DNA of 64,000 nt from positions 1 through 64,000 of the forward strand of contig JAGXRP010000032.1 in the NCBI GenBank assembly GCA_018335795.1, in the 5' to 3' direction. The notes beneath the pieces were generated by a model that worked only from the letters and a program-made list of their open reading frames with translations, had not been told where the DNA came from and ran no database searches. Each line of letters opens with the position of its first letter. Within the stretch, counting starts at the first letter, position 1. The stretch is from Desulfobulbaceae bacterium. Lineage in GTDB: Bacteria; Bacteroidota; Ignavibacteria; Kapaibacteriales; UBA2268. Below, one piece after another: positions 17,292 through 26,132 of this stretch. A program made the position numbers and the translations under genes.

Positions 17292-18104
17292 TTGAAAATT
17301 CACAGCGAAAAGGAATTGACTCAATTCGCAAAAAATGTACGCCAACATATACTCAAAATGTCCACGAACGGAGGATGCTTTGCCGGCGCCTCACTTTCGA
17401 TGGTTGAACTCGTTACGTACTTGTACAATAACTACATGAATATCAGCAAGGACTTGCTTGTCTCAGATGAGCGTGATTTCTTGTTCTTATCGAAAGGACA
17501 TGCTGTGCCGGCTCTCTATGGTGCATTTGCCGAACTTGGCTGGATAGATGCGACAAGATTTAATAACCATCTTAAAATTAAAGATGATATTTATTGGCAT
17601 CCGAACACGAATATTCCGGGAATTGAATTTCATTCAGGTTCACTCGGTCATGCGTTACCAATCGCGGTGGGAGTAGCATTATCAGTGAAAATTGACAAAT
17701 TAAATAATAAAGAAATTGTCATACTCGGTGACGGCGAATTAAACGAGGGTTCCAATTGGGAAGCCGTAATGGTGGCAGCATCGAAAAATCTCGACAATTT
17801 AATTATTATCATTGACAGAAATAAATTTCAAGCAAATCTCCAAACCGAACATTTGTTGCCAATCGAGCCGATTGCAGATAAATTTCTCTCATTTAATTGC
17901 GGAGTCCGACGCATTAACGGTCACTCATTCGAGGAAATCAGACAATCACTCGATGATGTGCCTTATTCATATGGCAAACCAAGCGTGATAATCGCTGATA
18001 CTATAAGAGGGAAGGGTATAAAAGAATGGGAAAATAAAGCAGACAAGTGGTTCTGCAACATTAGTAACGATGAATATCATTTGTTAAAGAAGGAAATTGC
18101 ATGA
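17292..18104 (+). CDS. Transketolase, N-terminal (thiamine diphosphate-binding) subunit
   Basis: The 270-residue protein corresponds to the N-terminal half of transketolase. Features seen are 'FLSKGHAVPALYGAFAELGW', 'GSLGHALPIAVGVALS' and the ThDP/metal-binding 'ILGDGELNEGSNWEA' with the later 'IDRNKFQ'. The start is TTG, since no in-frame ATG precedes the conserved region and AGGG lies upstream. It overlaps the C-terminal subunit by four bases. Split transketolases like this are common in secondary sugar pathways. Located inside a nonulosonate-type cluster, it probably moves a two-carbon ketol unit to or from a pathway sugar rather than serving the pentose phosphate pathway. Confidence 0.88.
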   Translation: MKIHSEKELTQFAKNVRQHILKMSTNGGCFAGASLSMVELVTYLYNNYMNISKDLLVSDERDFLFLSKGHAVPALYGAFAELGWIDATRFNNHLKIKDDIYWHPNTNIPGIEFHSGSLGHALPIAVGVALSVKIDKLNNKEIVILGDGELNEGSNWEAVMVAASKNLDNLIIIIDRNKFQANLQTEHLLPIEPIADKFLSFNCGVRRINGHSFEEIRQSLDDVPYSYGKPSVIIADTIRGKGIKEWENKADKWFCNISNDEYHLLKKEIA

Positions 18105-19027
18105 ATTCCTCAATAACAAACTATGAGCAATTGATTTATCAACTCTGCCAAAAAGACCTCTCGCTTGTTGTGATGACTGCGGAAAACAGAGCCGCTATTC
18201 GCAATATACCCGAGAAGTTAGGCGAGCGTTTTGTTGATGTTGGGATTTGCGAAATGACATTAGCGGGAGCTGCCGCAGGAATGGCACTTAGAGGTAAAAA
18301 ACCTATAATTCATGCTTTAGCAATGTTTCTAACCGGTAGAGCTTTTGAATTTGTTCGTACAGATATCGGTTACCCGAAACTGCCTGTCAAACTTGTTGGC
18401 TATATTCCCGGAATATTGTCAACGGCAAATGGTGCCACTCATCAAGCAGTTGATGATGTGGGTCTGATGACGGGCATTCCGGGTATGAATGTATTCGCAC
18501 CGGCTGATATTGATGATTTATTGATTTGTTTGCCGCAAATTATCGAAAGCGACGAGCCATACTACATTCGCTATACTGATAATCCAAAAATCATTAATCA
18601 CAAAATGCAATTCGAAATTGGCAAAGCCGAGCAAATTAAAGATGGCATTAATGTTACAATATTCAGCTACGGACCAATGCTCAAGCAAGGACTTATTGCT
18701 TCTAAGAAACTCGAAGAATTGGGGATTTCTGTCAGACTTTTCAATTTAAGGACAGTAAAGCCGATTGATACTGAGGCGATTTTGAATGCCGCACTTGAAA
18801 CGCAACTCATCGTCACGCTCGAAGACCATTTTGAGTCAACAGGCATGTATTCTATAGTTTGTCGAATATTAAATAGCAACAGATTATTTTGTCCTGTATT
18901 GCCGATGGGATTGAAAGATAAATATTTCAAACCGGCACATAACATTGATGATATTTTATTGCACGAAGGTTTAGCCGGTAGTTTAATAGCAAACAGAATT
19001 TACGATGAATTCAAAAGGAGCAAATAA
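18101..19027 (+). CDS. Transketolase, C-terminal subunit
   Basis: The 308-residue partner supplies the pyrimidine-binding and C-terminal domains. 'ERFVDVGICEMTLAGAAAGM' contains the catalytic glutamate of the ThDP fold, followed by 'GKKPIIHALAMFLTGRAFE' and a C-terminal Rossmann-like part with 'VRLFNLRTVKPIDTEAIL'. The start overlaps the end of the N-terminal subunit, consistent with equimolar production. Together they form one complete enzyme of about 580 residues. Confidence 0.88.
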   Translation: MNSSITNYEQLIYQLCQKDLSLVVMTAENRAAIRNIPEKLGERFVDVGICEMTLAGAAAGMALRGKKPIIHALAMFLTGRAFEFVRTDIGYPKLPVKLVGYIPGILSTANGATHQAVDDVGLMTGIPGMNVFAPADIDDLLICLPQIIESDEPYYIRYTDNPKIINHKMQFEIGKAEQIKDGINVTIFSYGPMLKQGLIASKKLEELGISVRLFNLRTVKPIDTEAILNAALETQLIVTLEDHFESTGMYSIVCRILNSNRLFCPVLPMGLKDKYFKPAHNIDDILLHEGLAGSLIANRIYDEFKRSK

Positions 19028-19028
19028 G

Positions 19029-20360
19029 ATGTCCAACACCGTAAGGTTGAACGAAGATTACCCGAAAATTGAAATCTCGAAAGGATTGCTTTCAAGAGCA
19101 GAAAAATTAATCCCTGCAACTACACAAACTTTGGCAAAAGGACCCGGACAACATGTTCGGGGAATTGCACCTCATTATTTGGAAAGAGGTTCCGGTGCTC
19201 ACGTTTGGGATGTTGATGGCAATGAATATATTGACTACACCATGGGCGTCGGACCTTTATCGCTCGGATATTGCTATCCGAGTGTTGACCAAGCGATTAG
19301 AGAACAGCTCGAAAGCGGAATAACATTTTCCCTTATGCACCCTTTAGAAGTTGAAGTAGCCGAATTAATTTCATCAATCATCCCGAATGCAGAAGCAGTA
19401 AGATACAGCAAGACGGGATGTGACGTTACTACAGCTGCTATTCGCTTAGCCAGAGCTTTTACCGGGAAAAACAAAGTTCTATGTTGTGGTTATCACGGTT
19501 GGCATGATTGGTATATCGCCGTTACAGACCGCAATAAAGGCATACCGCAAGAAGTCACAGATTTGACATATACTTTTGCTTATAATGACATTGATAGCGT
19601 TTTGAATTCAATTGATGACGATACAGCTGCAATTATACTCGAGCCGGTAGTTTTCGAGGAGCCGAGAGATAATTTCCTTCACAAATTACGTGAAATATGC
19701 ACAGAAAAAGGCATAGTTTTAATTTTCGATGAAATGTGGACCGGTTTCCGAATGGCTCTGGGTGGTGCTCAAGAATATTTCGGCATCAAAGCGGATTTGG
19801 CTACATTCTCGAAAGCGGTTGCTAACGGAATGCCCTTGTCAATTCTTACAGGTAGAGCCGATATTATGCAATTGCTCGAAAAAGATGTCTTTTTCTTTAC
19901 AACGTTTGGTGGTGAGGCATTGTCATTGGCAGCAGCGAAAGCGACCATAGAAGAAATGCAACAAAAAGATGTTATTTCAGCCTTGCATAATAAAGGCTCA
20001 ATTCTCAAAGACGGTATCAAATCTATGATTCAAGAGATTGGGATTGATTTTGTTGGAATTACCGGTTATCCATTCAAGACGGTGATTACTTTCGATGCAA
20101 AAGCCGGAAATCCACTAATAATGAAATCATACATGCAGCAAGAGTTCCTGAAACGCGGCATTTTGTGGTCAGGATTTCACAATATGTCATATTCCCATTC
20201 CGATGAAGATATTTCATATACTTTGAAAGCATATTCCGAAGTCTTAGTTATGCTCAAAAAAGCCATAGAAACGGACAACCTCGAAAATAGTTTACTTGGA
20301 ACACCAATCGAGCCTGTGTTCAGAAGAGTTGGCAATTTTAACATTAAACCGAAGAATTAA
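19029..20360 (+). CDS. Class III aminotransferase (glutamate-1-semialdehyde aminotransferase-like)
   Basis: The 443-residue PLP enzyme has 'GAHVWDVDGNEYIDYTMG' near 60, 'YHGWHDWY' near 160, 'LIFDEMWTGFRMALGG' and the PLP lysine in 'LATFSKAVANGMP' near 264. It resembles GSA aminomutases but sits in a sugar cluster, like other GSA-type enzymes that aminate keto-sugars. ATG 19029 is chosen because AAAAGGAG lies just upstream; the longer frame from 19005 would overlap the transketolase gene. It probably puts an amino group on a pathway ketose. Confidence 0.87.
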   Translation: MSNTVRLNEDYPKIEISKGLLSRAEKLIPATTQTLAKGPGQHVRGIAPHYLERGSGAHVWDVDGNEYIDYTMGVGPLSLGYCYPSVDQAIREQLESGITFSLMHPLEVEVAELISSIIPNAEAVRYSKTGCDVTTAAIRLARAFTGKNKVLCCGYHGWHDWYIAVTDRNKGIPQEVTDLTYTFAYNDIDSVLNSIDDDTAAIILEPVVFEEPRDNFLHKLREICTEKGIVLIFDEMWTGFRMALGGAQEYFGIKADLATFSKAVANGMPLSILTGRADIMQLLEKDVFFFTTFGGEALSLAAAKATIEEMQQKDVISALHNKGSILKDGIKSMIQEIGIDFVGITGYPFKTVITFDAKAGNPLIMKSYMQQEFLKRGILWSGFHNMSYSHSDEDISYTLKAYSEVLVMLKKAIETDNLENSLLGTPIEPVFRRVGNFNIKPKN

Positions 20361-20361
20361 T

Positions 20362-21165
20362 ATGGAAATATTTTCATTGAAAGGAAAGGTTGCTATCGTA
20401 ACCGGAGCAACAGGTTTAATAGGTCAGTATCATTGCAAAGCTTTATCGGAAGCGGGTGCAAACGTTGTAGTAACGGACATGGATATTGACAAGTGCACGG
20501 CACTATCCGAAAGTATGCCAACTAAATCAATTGGAATTGCTTGTGATATCACAAAAAAAATTGAGCTATATTCCTTACTTTCCGACACAATCAGTATGTT
20601 CGGGAAAGTGGACATACTTGTCAATAATGCTGCAATTAATGATATGGTGGAAATTCCTCTGAACTCGCTGGATGAATCAAAATTTGAAAATTACAGCTTA
20701 GATTTTTTCAGAAAAATAATTGATGTCAACGTTACGGGCATGTTTCTGACTTCGCAAGTGATTGGTAGCGAAATGGCTGAAATCAAAAGCGGTAGCATAA
20801 TAAATATTGCTTCCACATACGGAATTGTAGCGCCCGACCAATCTTTGTACTTGGACAGAGACGGCAATCGCAAAATGTACAAATCTCCCGCTTACCCCAC
20901 AACAAAGGGTGCTGTCATATCATTCACCAAATATTTGGCTGCGTATTGGGGTAAAAGCGGAGTCCGTGTGAATGCACTTTCGCCCGGCGGAGTTGAAAAT
21001 AGACAAGATGAATTCTTCATCCAAAAATACTCCGAACGAACACCACTCGGACGCATGGCTCAACCCGATGAATATATGGGTGGACTTGTTTTTTTAGCAT
21101 CTGATGCTTCTTCTTACATGACAGGCGCCAATCTCGTTATTGATGGCGGTTGGACAATTTGGTAA
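20362..21165 (+). CDS. Short-chain dehydrogenase/reductase
   Basis: The 267-residue protein begins MEIFSLKGKVAIVTGATGLI, with the NAD(P)-binding pattern TGxxxxIG. Other features are 'ILVNNAAIND', a catalytic serine in 'IINIASTYG' and YxxxK in 'SPAYPTTKGAV'. The C-terminal 'SYMTGANLVIDGGWTIW' is typical. The start lies one base after the aminotransferase stop; the longer frame from 20296 is a read-in. It probably oxidises or reduces a hydroxyl/keto group of the pathway sugar. The family is broad, so the substrate cannot be inferred. Confidence 0.88.
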   Translation: MEIFSLKGKVAIVTGATGLIGQYHCKALSEAGANVVVTDMDIDKCTALSESMPTKSIGIACDITKKIELYSLLSDTISMFGKVDILVNNAAINDMVEIPLNSLDESKFENYSLDFFRKIIDVNVTGMFLTSQVIGSEMAEIKSGSIINIASTYGIVAPDQSLYLDRDGNRKMYKSPAYPTTKGAVISFTKYLAAYWGKSGVRVNALSPGGVENRQDEFFIQKYSERTPLGRMAQPDEYMGGLVFLASDASSYMTGANLVIDGGWTIW

Positions 21166-21189
21166 ATTAATTAATTATAAGGATAAAAA

Positions 21190-22074
21190 ATGAGTAATTC
21201 AGAAAGATTTGTAAAAGTCGGTGAAAAAAGCATCGGCGATGGATTTCCGGTTTATGTAATAGCCGAAATTGGGATTAACCACAACGGCTCGGTTGAATTA
21301 GCGAAAAAGATGATTGCAGGAGCTTCAGCAGCGGGTGTTGATGCCGTTAAATTCCAAAAACGCACTCCTGAACTATGCGTGCCGAAAGACCAATGGAATA
21401 TCGAACGTGACACTCCTTGGGGCAGAATGACTTATATTGACTATCGTCACAAAGTGGAATTTGGCATTGATGAATATGACGAGATTGATAAATTCTGTAA
21501 ATCGCATGGTATATCATGGCTTGCCTCTTGTTGGGATGAAACTGCAGTTGATTTCATTAATAAATATGATGTGCCCTTTTTCAAAGTTCCTTCAGCTTGT
21601 CTGACAGACCACAAACTAATTATGAAAACAAAAGTAACGGGCAAACCTGTGATGATTTCGACGGGGATGTCAACAATTGAAGAAATTGAAACCACAATTA
21701 ATCTAATGGGTTTTGAAAATTTGATGGTTGCTCATGCTACTTCGACTTACCCATGTAAAGTTTCGGAATTGAACTTGAATGTAATCAAATCCTATCGCGA
21801 AAATTATCCCGATACGCCAATTGGTTACTCGGGACATGAAGTGGGACTATCACCTACTTGGGCGGCAGTAACTTTGGGAGCAAACTTCGTTGAGCGACAC
21901 ATTACATTAGACCGCTCAATGTGGGGCACCGACCAAGCTGCTTCAGTCGAAATCGGTGGCTTCATAAGGCTTGTCCAAAATATTCGCGATATTGAGCAAG
22001 CTTTGGGAGACGGCGTTAAAAGAATTTACGAAAGCGAAATGTCCTCAAGAATCAAGCTTCGAAGGGTTAAGTAA
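21190..22074 (+). CDS. NeuB-family nonulosonic acid synthase lacking the SAF domain
   Basis: NeuB enzymes condense phosphoenolpyruvate with a C6 amino sugar to make sialic, legionaminic or pseudaminic acid. The TIM-barrel is complete: 'VIAEIGINHNGSVELAKKMI' at about 18-37, 'AVKFQKR', 'FFKVPSACLTDH', 'PVMISTGMST', 'IGYSGHEVG' and 'FVERHITLDRSMWGTDQAAS'. At 294 residues it ends just after the barrel, whereas usual NeuB proteins (about 340-350) carry a C-terminal antifreeze-like SAF domain that contacts the substrate. The next gene is a phosphoesterase, so the domain has not simply been split off. It is the defining enzyme of the operon. Confidence 0.9.
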   Translation: MSNSERFVKVGEKSIGDGFPVYVIAEIGINHNGSVELAKKMIAGASAAGVDAVKFQKRTPELCVPKDQWNIERDTPWGRMTYIDYRHKVEFGIDEYDEIDKFCKSHGISWLASCWDETAVDFINKYDVPFFKVPSACLTDHKLIMKTKVTGKPVMISTGMSTIEEIETTINLMGFENLMVAHATSTYPCKVSELNLNVIKSYRENYPDTPIGYSGHEVGLSPTWAAVTLGANFVERHITLDRSMWGTDQAASVEIGGFIRLVQNIRDIEQALGDGVKRIYESEMSSRIKLRRVK

Positions 22075-22081
22075 CTACTCT

Positions 22082-23146
22082 ATGAAAAATGAAATTCATT
22101 ATTCGCGTATATTAGAGCGCCTTTACAACAAAGTACAACAGATTGACATTACTGACAACGATAAAATAGTTATCTTCAGCGACTTTCATCTTGGAAACCG
22201 TGGCAGGAAAGATGATTTCCTTCATAATTCTGAGCTTTTTATCAAAGTGCTGAGAGAACATTATCTTGAAAAAGGATATAAATTAATTTTAAACGGTGAT
22301 ATTGAGGATTTATATAGGTTCGACATCAGTAAAATCGCCGAATCTTGGAGTGATTTGTTTGATCTTTTCAACGAATTCAACAAGAAGGGAAATTTGTTTA
22401 AAATAATTGGCAATCATGATTACTTGCTTTGTAAACAACGCAAGCCGGAGGTTAACAAGAAAATTCTCCAAGGTTTGAAATTGAAATACAAGGATAATGA
22501 TATTTTCATTTATCATGGGCACCAAATTTCTAATTTCATAGAGACATTCAACCTTCTAAGCTTGTATTTGATTAAATATATTGTCACTCCTTTGGGAATT
22601 CATAATAATACAGTTTCGATTAACAGCATAAAAAAATTCAAGACCGAAATCCGTGCCTATAATTTTTCAGCCCGGAAGAAGATTATCTCTATTATTGGAC
22701 ACACTCACAGACCGCTTTTCGAATCAATGTCAAAAATTGATGCACTCAATATGCTGATTGAAAAATATCTGCGATTATTGCACAAAACTGTAAACGAGAA
22801 TAAAGAGTTTATAATTCATAAAATTTCCTTGTTGCGAACCGAATTCAATAACCTTCGTAAAAATGGTGAAAATTATTTTCTAAAAAAAGGAATTTACGGC
22901 GATGAATTGCTTGTGCCTTGTTTGTTCAATTCTGGAGCTGTCATTGGGAAACGAGGTATGACGGCTCTCGAAATTAAAAAAGGTAAAATATATTTGGTCT
23001 ATTGGTTTGATTCAAACAAGAGTAAACGATATTTGAACTACGACAACGTAAAGAGCAAGCAATTCAAAGACACGCAGTATTACAAAGCAATACTAAAAAA
23101 AGAGAGTCTCGATTATATTTTCAATCGGATAAAATTATTGGCGTAA
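22082..23146 (+). CDS. Calcineurin-like metallophosphoesterase
   Basis: This protein of about 354 residues shows the five metallophosphoesterase blocks in order: 'FSDFHLGNRG', 'NGDIEDLY', 'IGNHDYLL', 'IYHGHQ' and 'IGHTHRP'. The 'DxHLG...GD..D' style recalls LpxH/UDP-diacylglucosamine hydrolase and related enzymes, but the protein is longer, with a helical insert at about 215-265. I start it at ATG 22082, seven bases after neuB; the frame open from 21971 reads through neuB out of phase. As last gene of the operon it could remove a phosphate from a nonulosonate-9-phosphate or a lipid carrier (inference). Confidence 0.82.
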   Translation: MKNEIHYSRILERLYNKVQQIDITDNDKIVIFSDFHLGNRGRKDDFLHNSELFIKVLREHYLEKGYKLILNGDIEDLYRFDISKIAESWSDLFDLFNEFNKKGNLFKIIGNHDYLLCKQRKPEVNKKILQGLKLKYKDNDIFIYHGHQISNFIETFNLLSLYLIKYIVTPLGIHNNTVSINSIKKFKTEIRAYNFSARKKIISIIGHTHRPLFESMSKIDALNMLIEKYLRLLHKTVNENKEFIIHKISLLRTEFNNLRKNGENYFLKKGIYGDELLVPCLFNSGAVIGKRGMTALEIKKGKIYLVYWFDSNKSKRYLNYDNVKSKQFKDTQYYKAILKKESLDYIFNRIKLLA

Positions 23147-23202
23147 TTTGCAAAGACGTCTTTTATATTCGAGAACGTCTATTATGCTTGAATATAGTTT
23201 AT

Positions 23203-23210
23203 TATCTTTG
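23203..23210 (+). promoter_or_regulatory. Putative -7 promoter box TATCTTTG
   Basis: A TAnnTTTG match lies only three bases before the start codon at 23214. If used, the transcript would begin at or near the ATG and be almost leaderless. No well-spaced TTG element is visible. Confidence 0.35.
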
Positions 23211-23213
23211 TAA

Positions 23214-25172
23214 ATGATTTTGAGTACAAGCAAAAAAATATTGAAATTCAAAGTTAGTGTAATAGTGCTTTTAGCATTAATTGCCCTAACGCAGAATTTA
23301 TATTCTCAAACCGATACTGACTCAACCGACATCAGGGACTATCGGGATTCCATCATTCGCATACCGAACCACAGGCACGGAAAAATGTTCATGCTTGATT
23401 CGACTGCAGCAACAAGCATTTCAAAACGCGATTTCCAATTTGTAAATTATACAGGATTGAGCGATATTTTGAGTAGCAAAAGCGATTTTTATCCTCTTTC
23501 GCTCGGCTCATACGGTTTGTTCAATCATTTCATGGTTGATGGCGGAATGCCTTCGGCTATTTCATTTGCATCGAACGGCAGACCTTTGACAGATGTCGGA
23601 TATGGCAATTTCAATCCCGAACTCATAGCACCGGAATTTTTGGAAAGCATCGAAATATTTTATGGCTCGAAGGCTTCAATTTTTGGCGATAATTCCCCGG
23701 GTGCATTTGTAAATATTCAAGAAGTCCGCCACAATACCCAAAAGCCATTCACAAAAATATGGATTGCTCAAGGTGGTGCAGAATTTTTAGCTGCTGACGG
23801 AATTATCTCGCAAAATTTTCATCCTGAATGGAATTTCACATTCGGGTTCAGGAATATCAATGCTGATGGGCGTTTTTCAAACAATTGGGTCCATTCTTGG
23901 AATACTCGGATATTATTGCGTTGGAGCCCTGATGATTCGACTTCACTAACTTTCACCGAATCGTTTTCAAATCATGGCCACGGAAATAGCGGTGGAATCA
24001 ATACTCATTCTGAACAAGATTTATACGACGAATTATCATCGCGTCCTTTGTTCGATGGGCTAAACGAGAGAATTTTCCGCCACGATTTGAATCTGTCATT
24101 TTCCAAAATTTTCCCGACAAATTCTGCAATTACATTAACAGCATACTTTTCACATGCCGATTATGAGCGCTCATCCGGCAGAAATTTCAGTTTCGGTCCT
24201 GCTGATACAAGTCGGCATATTTACAAAAACGGATTTCATTATTATGGCATTTCGGGCAGATACGAACAAAAGCTTTTCGGATTTATGAATTTCAAAACCG
24301 GTGGCTACTTCGACCGACGCCAAGCCGACGAATCGTATATTCATGGTGAAGTAAAGGGCGTTTCATTTGCGGGATTTGGGCATTTAGCTTTCAATCTTTC
24401 AGATTATTTGGTGCTTTCCGGTGGTACAAGACTGTTTACATTGTATGAAAATGTCGGTGTAGCAATCGGAGCCAATTTGTTGATGAAAATTTCGGATAAA
24501 AGCACTCTCGAATTCGATATATCGCGTTCTAATCGTCTTCCCCACCCTGCCGAAGGACTAAATTTGCTGAGTGAAGAGCATTATACGGCATTTGCTTTGT
24601 TTAATCACAAGTTCGGCGAATCTACCAACTTTAGGCTCAAAGCATTTGGAAAAAGAATCAACGATTTCATTGCTAGACAAGCGGCTATCACAGGCAGAGA
24701 CACATTGTCCGGGCTCATCTTAAGCAATGCCGGTAGCGTGGAAATGTTGGGGTTGCAAAGCACAATTGATTTCAAAGTAGGCAAAGACTTCACAGTGTTG
24801 ATGCGTTTGTGGAGCTATCCGATGGCATCAGGTGATTACAAAGATAAATTCCCGCTCCTTTACGGCGGAGTGCGATTCTTCTACACTTATTCACCGGGCA
24901 GAAGTATTTTGAGAGTTGGGCTTGATTTAAAAGCATCAAGCGGCAGCACAAGCTATTCCTACATGCCATTGAGCAGAACATATTATAGCTCGGATTTTGA
25001 ATCGGACTTCACTCCTCACGGATTGGATGCATTTATCGAAATAAAAATTGGGACGGCATATTTCAAAGGCTCGTTTATGAATTTGCTATCTACGAATTAC
25101 CATCAAGTTGCCCTGTATCCCGATTTGACGCGAAATTTCAGGATGAGTGTCAATTGGGCATTTTTGGAATAA
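23214..25172 (+). CDS. TonB-dependent receptor-like outer membrane protein
   Basis: The 652-residue protein has a signal sequence ending near 'LYSQ', then a plug-like domain with 'FLESIEIFYGSKASIFGD' (about 140-157), which matches the end of TonB-receptor plugs. The remainder is rich in alternating aromatic beta-strands typical of a 22-strand barrel, and the end 'FRMSVNWAFLE' is like a barrel terminus. It lacks the CarboxypepD-like N-terminal domain frequent in Bacteroidota SusC proteins, and no SusD partner is near. The ligand is unknown. Its stop abuts that of the convergent PAP2 gene. Confidence 0.78.
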   Translation: MILSTSKKILKFKVSVIVLLALIALTQNLYSQTDTDSTDIRDYRDSIIRIPNHRHGKMFMLDSTAATSISKRDFQFVNYTGLSDILSSKSDFYPLSLGSYGLFNHFMVDGGMPSAISFASNGRPLTDVGYGNFNPELIAPEFLESIEIFYGSKASIFGDNSPGAFVNIQEVRHNTQKPFTKIWIAQGGAEFLAADGIISQNFHPEWNFTFGFRNINADGRFSNNWVHSWNTRILLRWSPDDSTSLTFTESFSNHGHGNSGGINTHSEQDLYDELSSRPLFDGLNERIFRHDLNLSFSKIFPTNSAITLTAYFSHADYERSSGRNFSFGPADTSRHIYKNGFHYYGISGRYEQKLFGFMNFKTGGYFDRRQADESYIHGEVKGVSFAGFGHLAFNLSDYLVLSGGTRLFTLYENVGVAIGANLLMKISDKSTLEFDISRSNRLPHPAEGLNLLSEEHYTAFALFNHKFGESTNFRLKAFGKRINDFIARQAAITGRDTLSGLILSNAGSVEMLGLQSTIDFKVGKDFTVLMRLWSYPMASGDYKDKFPLLYGGVRFFYTYSPGRSILRVGLDLKASSGSTSYSYMPLSRTYYSSDFESDFTPHGLDAFIEIKIGTAYFKGSFMNLLSTNYHQVALYPDLTRNFRMSVNWAFLE

Positions 25173-26132
25173 TCAAGCGTTTTTGAATTTCAATTTCTCT
25201 TTCACAAATAATCGTACTTTCGGCTCAAGATATAATGCGATTACTGCACATACTGCACCTGCCATAACATCAACCATGTAGTGATAGCGTAAGTAGATTG
25301 TGGAAACAATCAAAGACAATCCAAAAATTAAAATTGGGTAGCGAAAGATTGATTTATTTCGGAATACAACGTATATATTAACCAAGGTAACCATCGTATG
25401 CCCGCTCGGCATACAATCGCGATTGACAAAATCGGCAGGATTCATTACTCCGTCAGGAATTCCGCCTCCACTATTAACAACATTGCGGAAAAAGTCTGTA
25501 AGAAATAAACCGGGTAATTCCAAATCCATTGCGAAAAAGTCATGAATGAAAAACCGTGGTCCAATTGCCGGCATGATGAAATACAGCAAATAAGACGTAT
25601 AAAAAGCAAACAAGATTATTCGTGAAAATTCGCCCAATTTCTTATCTTCGCGTTTTAGGTGCAACTCTATGCCATGAGCCAAAGGCATAAAAAAGTAAAG
25701 CATATAACTCGTTTGCATGAATTCTGTCAATGCGGGAAACGCAAATTGATAAATCCATTCAGTCGGATTGACACCAAATATAGCCTTATCCCACGCAATC
25801 AAAGTCAAATCATATAAATTGGGATTGAGCATTGGAATGTAGTTCTGGATTTGGTCATAAACAATGAATATCAAGGGCGCTATGTAAACTCGTCTGAATA
25901 AAGTGAACAATCTGCCGGCTTTGAATTTCTCGTCAATAGTCGCAATAGAAACTATTCCTGCCATAATTAATATATTTATATAAATCAATGTGATTGAACC
26001 ATCAATATACGGAGAAAAAAATATGGCAAGCAAAGTATAAACGCTCAAAATGCTTAGTGAATAGATGTCCGACATTTTGAGAATTTCTTTCAAATTGAAT
26101 TGTAGGAGTGGCTCTTTGATTTTGTCAATCAT
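25173..26132 (-). CDS. PAP2/Aur1-like membrane phosphatase or phosphotransferase
   Basis: The roughly 319-residue protein has about six to eight membrane segments and the PAP2 motifs 'CMPSGHTMV' and 'YLRYHYMVDVMAG', whose two histidines and aspartate form the active site. The long spacing and the 'GPRFF' segment before the SGH motif resemble the PAP2_3/Aur1 (inositol phosphorylceramide synthase) group rather than plain undecaprenyl-PP phosphatases. I chose ATG 26132, overlapping rsmA by eight bases, over TTG 26156. It is last in a HIT-rsmA-PAP2 operon. It may transfer a phospho-headgroup to a lipid; the substrate is uncertain. Confidence 0.78.
   Translation of the reverse strand: MIDKIKEPLLQFNLKEILKMSDIYSLSILSVYTLLAIFFSPYIDGSITLIYINILIMAGIVSIATIDEKFKAGRLFTLFRRVYIAPLIFIVYDQIQNYIPMLNPNLYDLTLIAWDKAIFGVNPTEWIYQFAFPALTEFMQTSYMLYFFMPLAHGIELHLKREDKKLGEFSRIILFAFYTSYLLYFIMPAIGPRFFIHDFFAMDLELPGLFLTDFFRNVVNSGGGIPDGVMNPADFVNRDCMPSGHTMVTLVNIYVVFRNKSIFRYPILIFGLSLIVSTIYLRYHYMVDVMAGAVCAVIALYLEPKVRLFVKEKLKFKNA

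Noticed and set aside
19005-19028. Longer aminotransferase start at 19005
   Set aside because: It would overlap the transketolase gene, and the AAAAGGAG ribosome site lies inside it, just ahead of ATG 19029.
23153-23164. AAAGACGTCTTT palindrome as a terminator of the sugar operon
   Set aside because: It is a loop-less palindrome with only a short T-run; it cannot form a proper hairpin.
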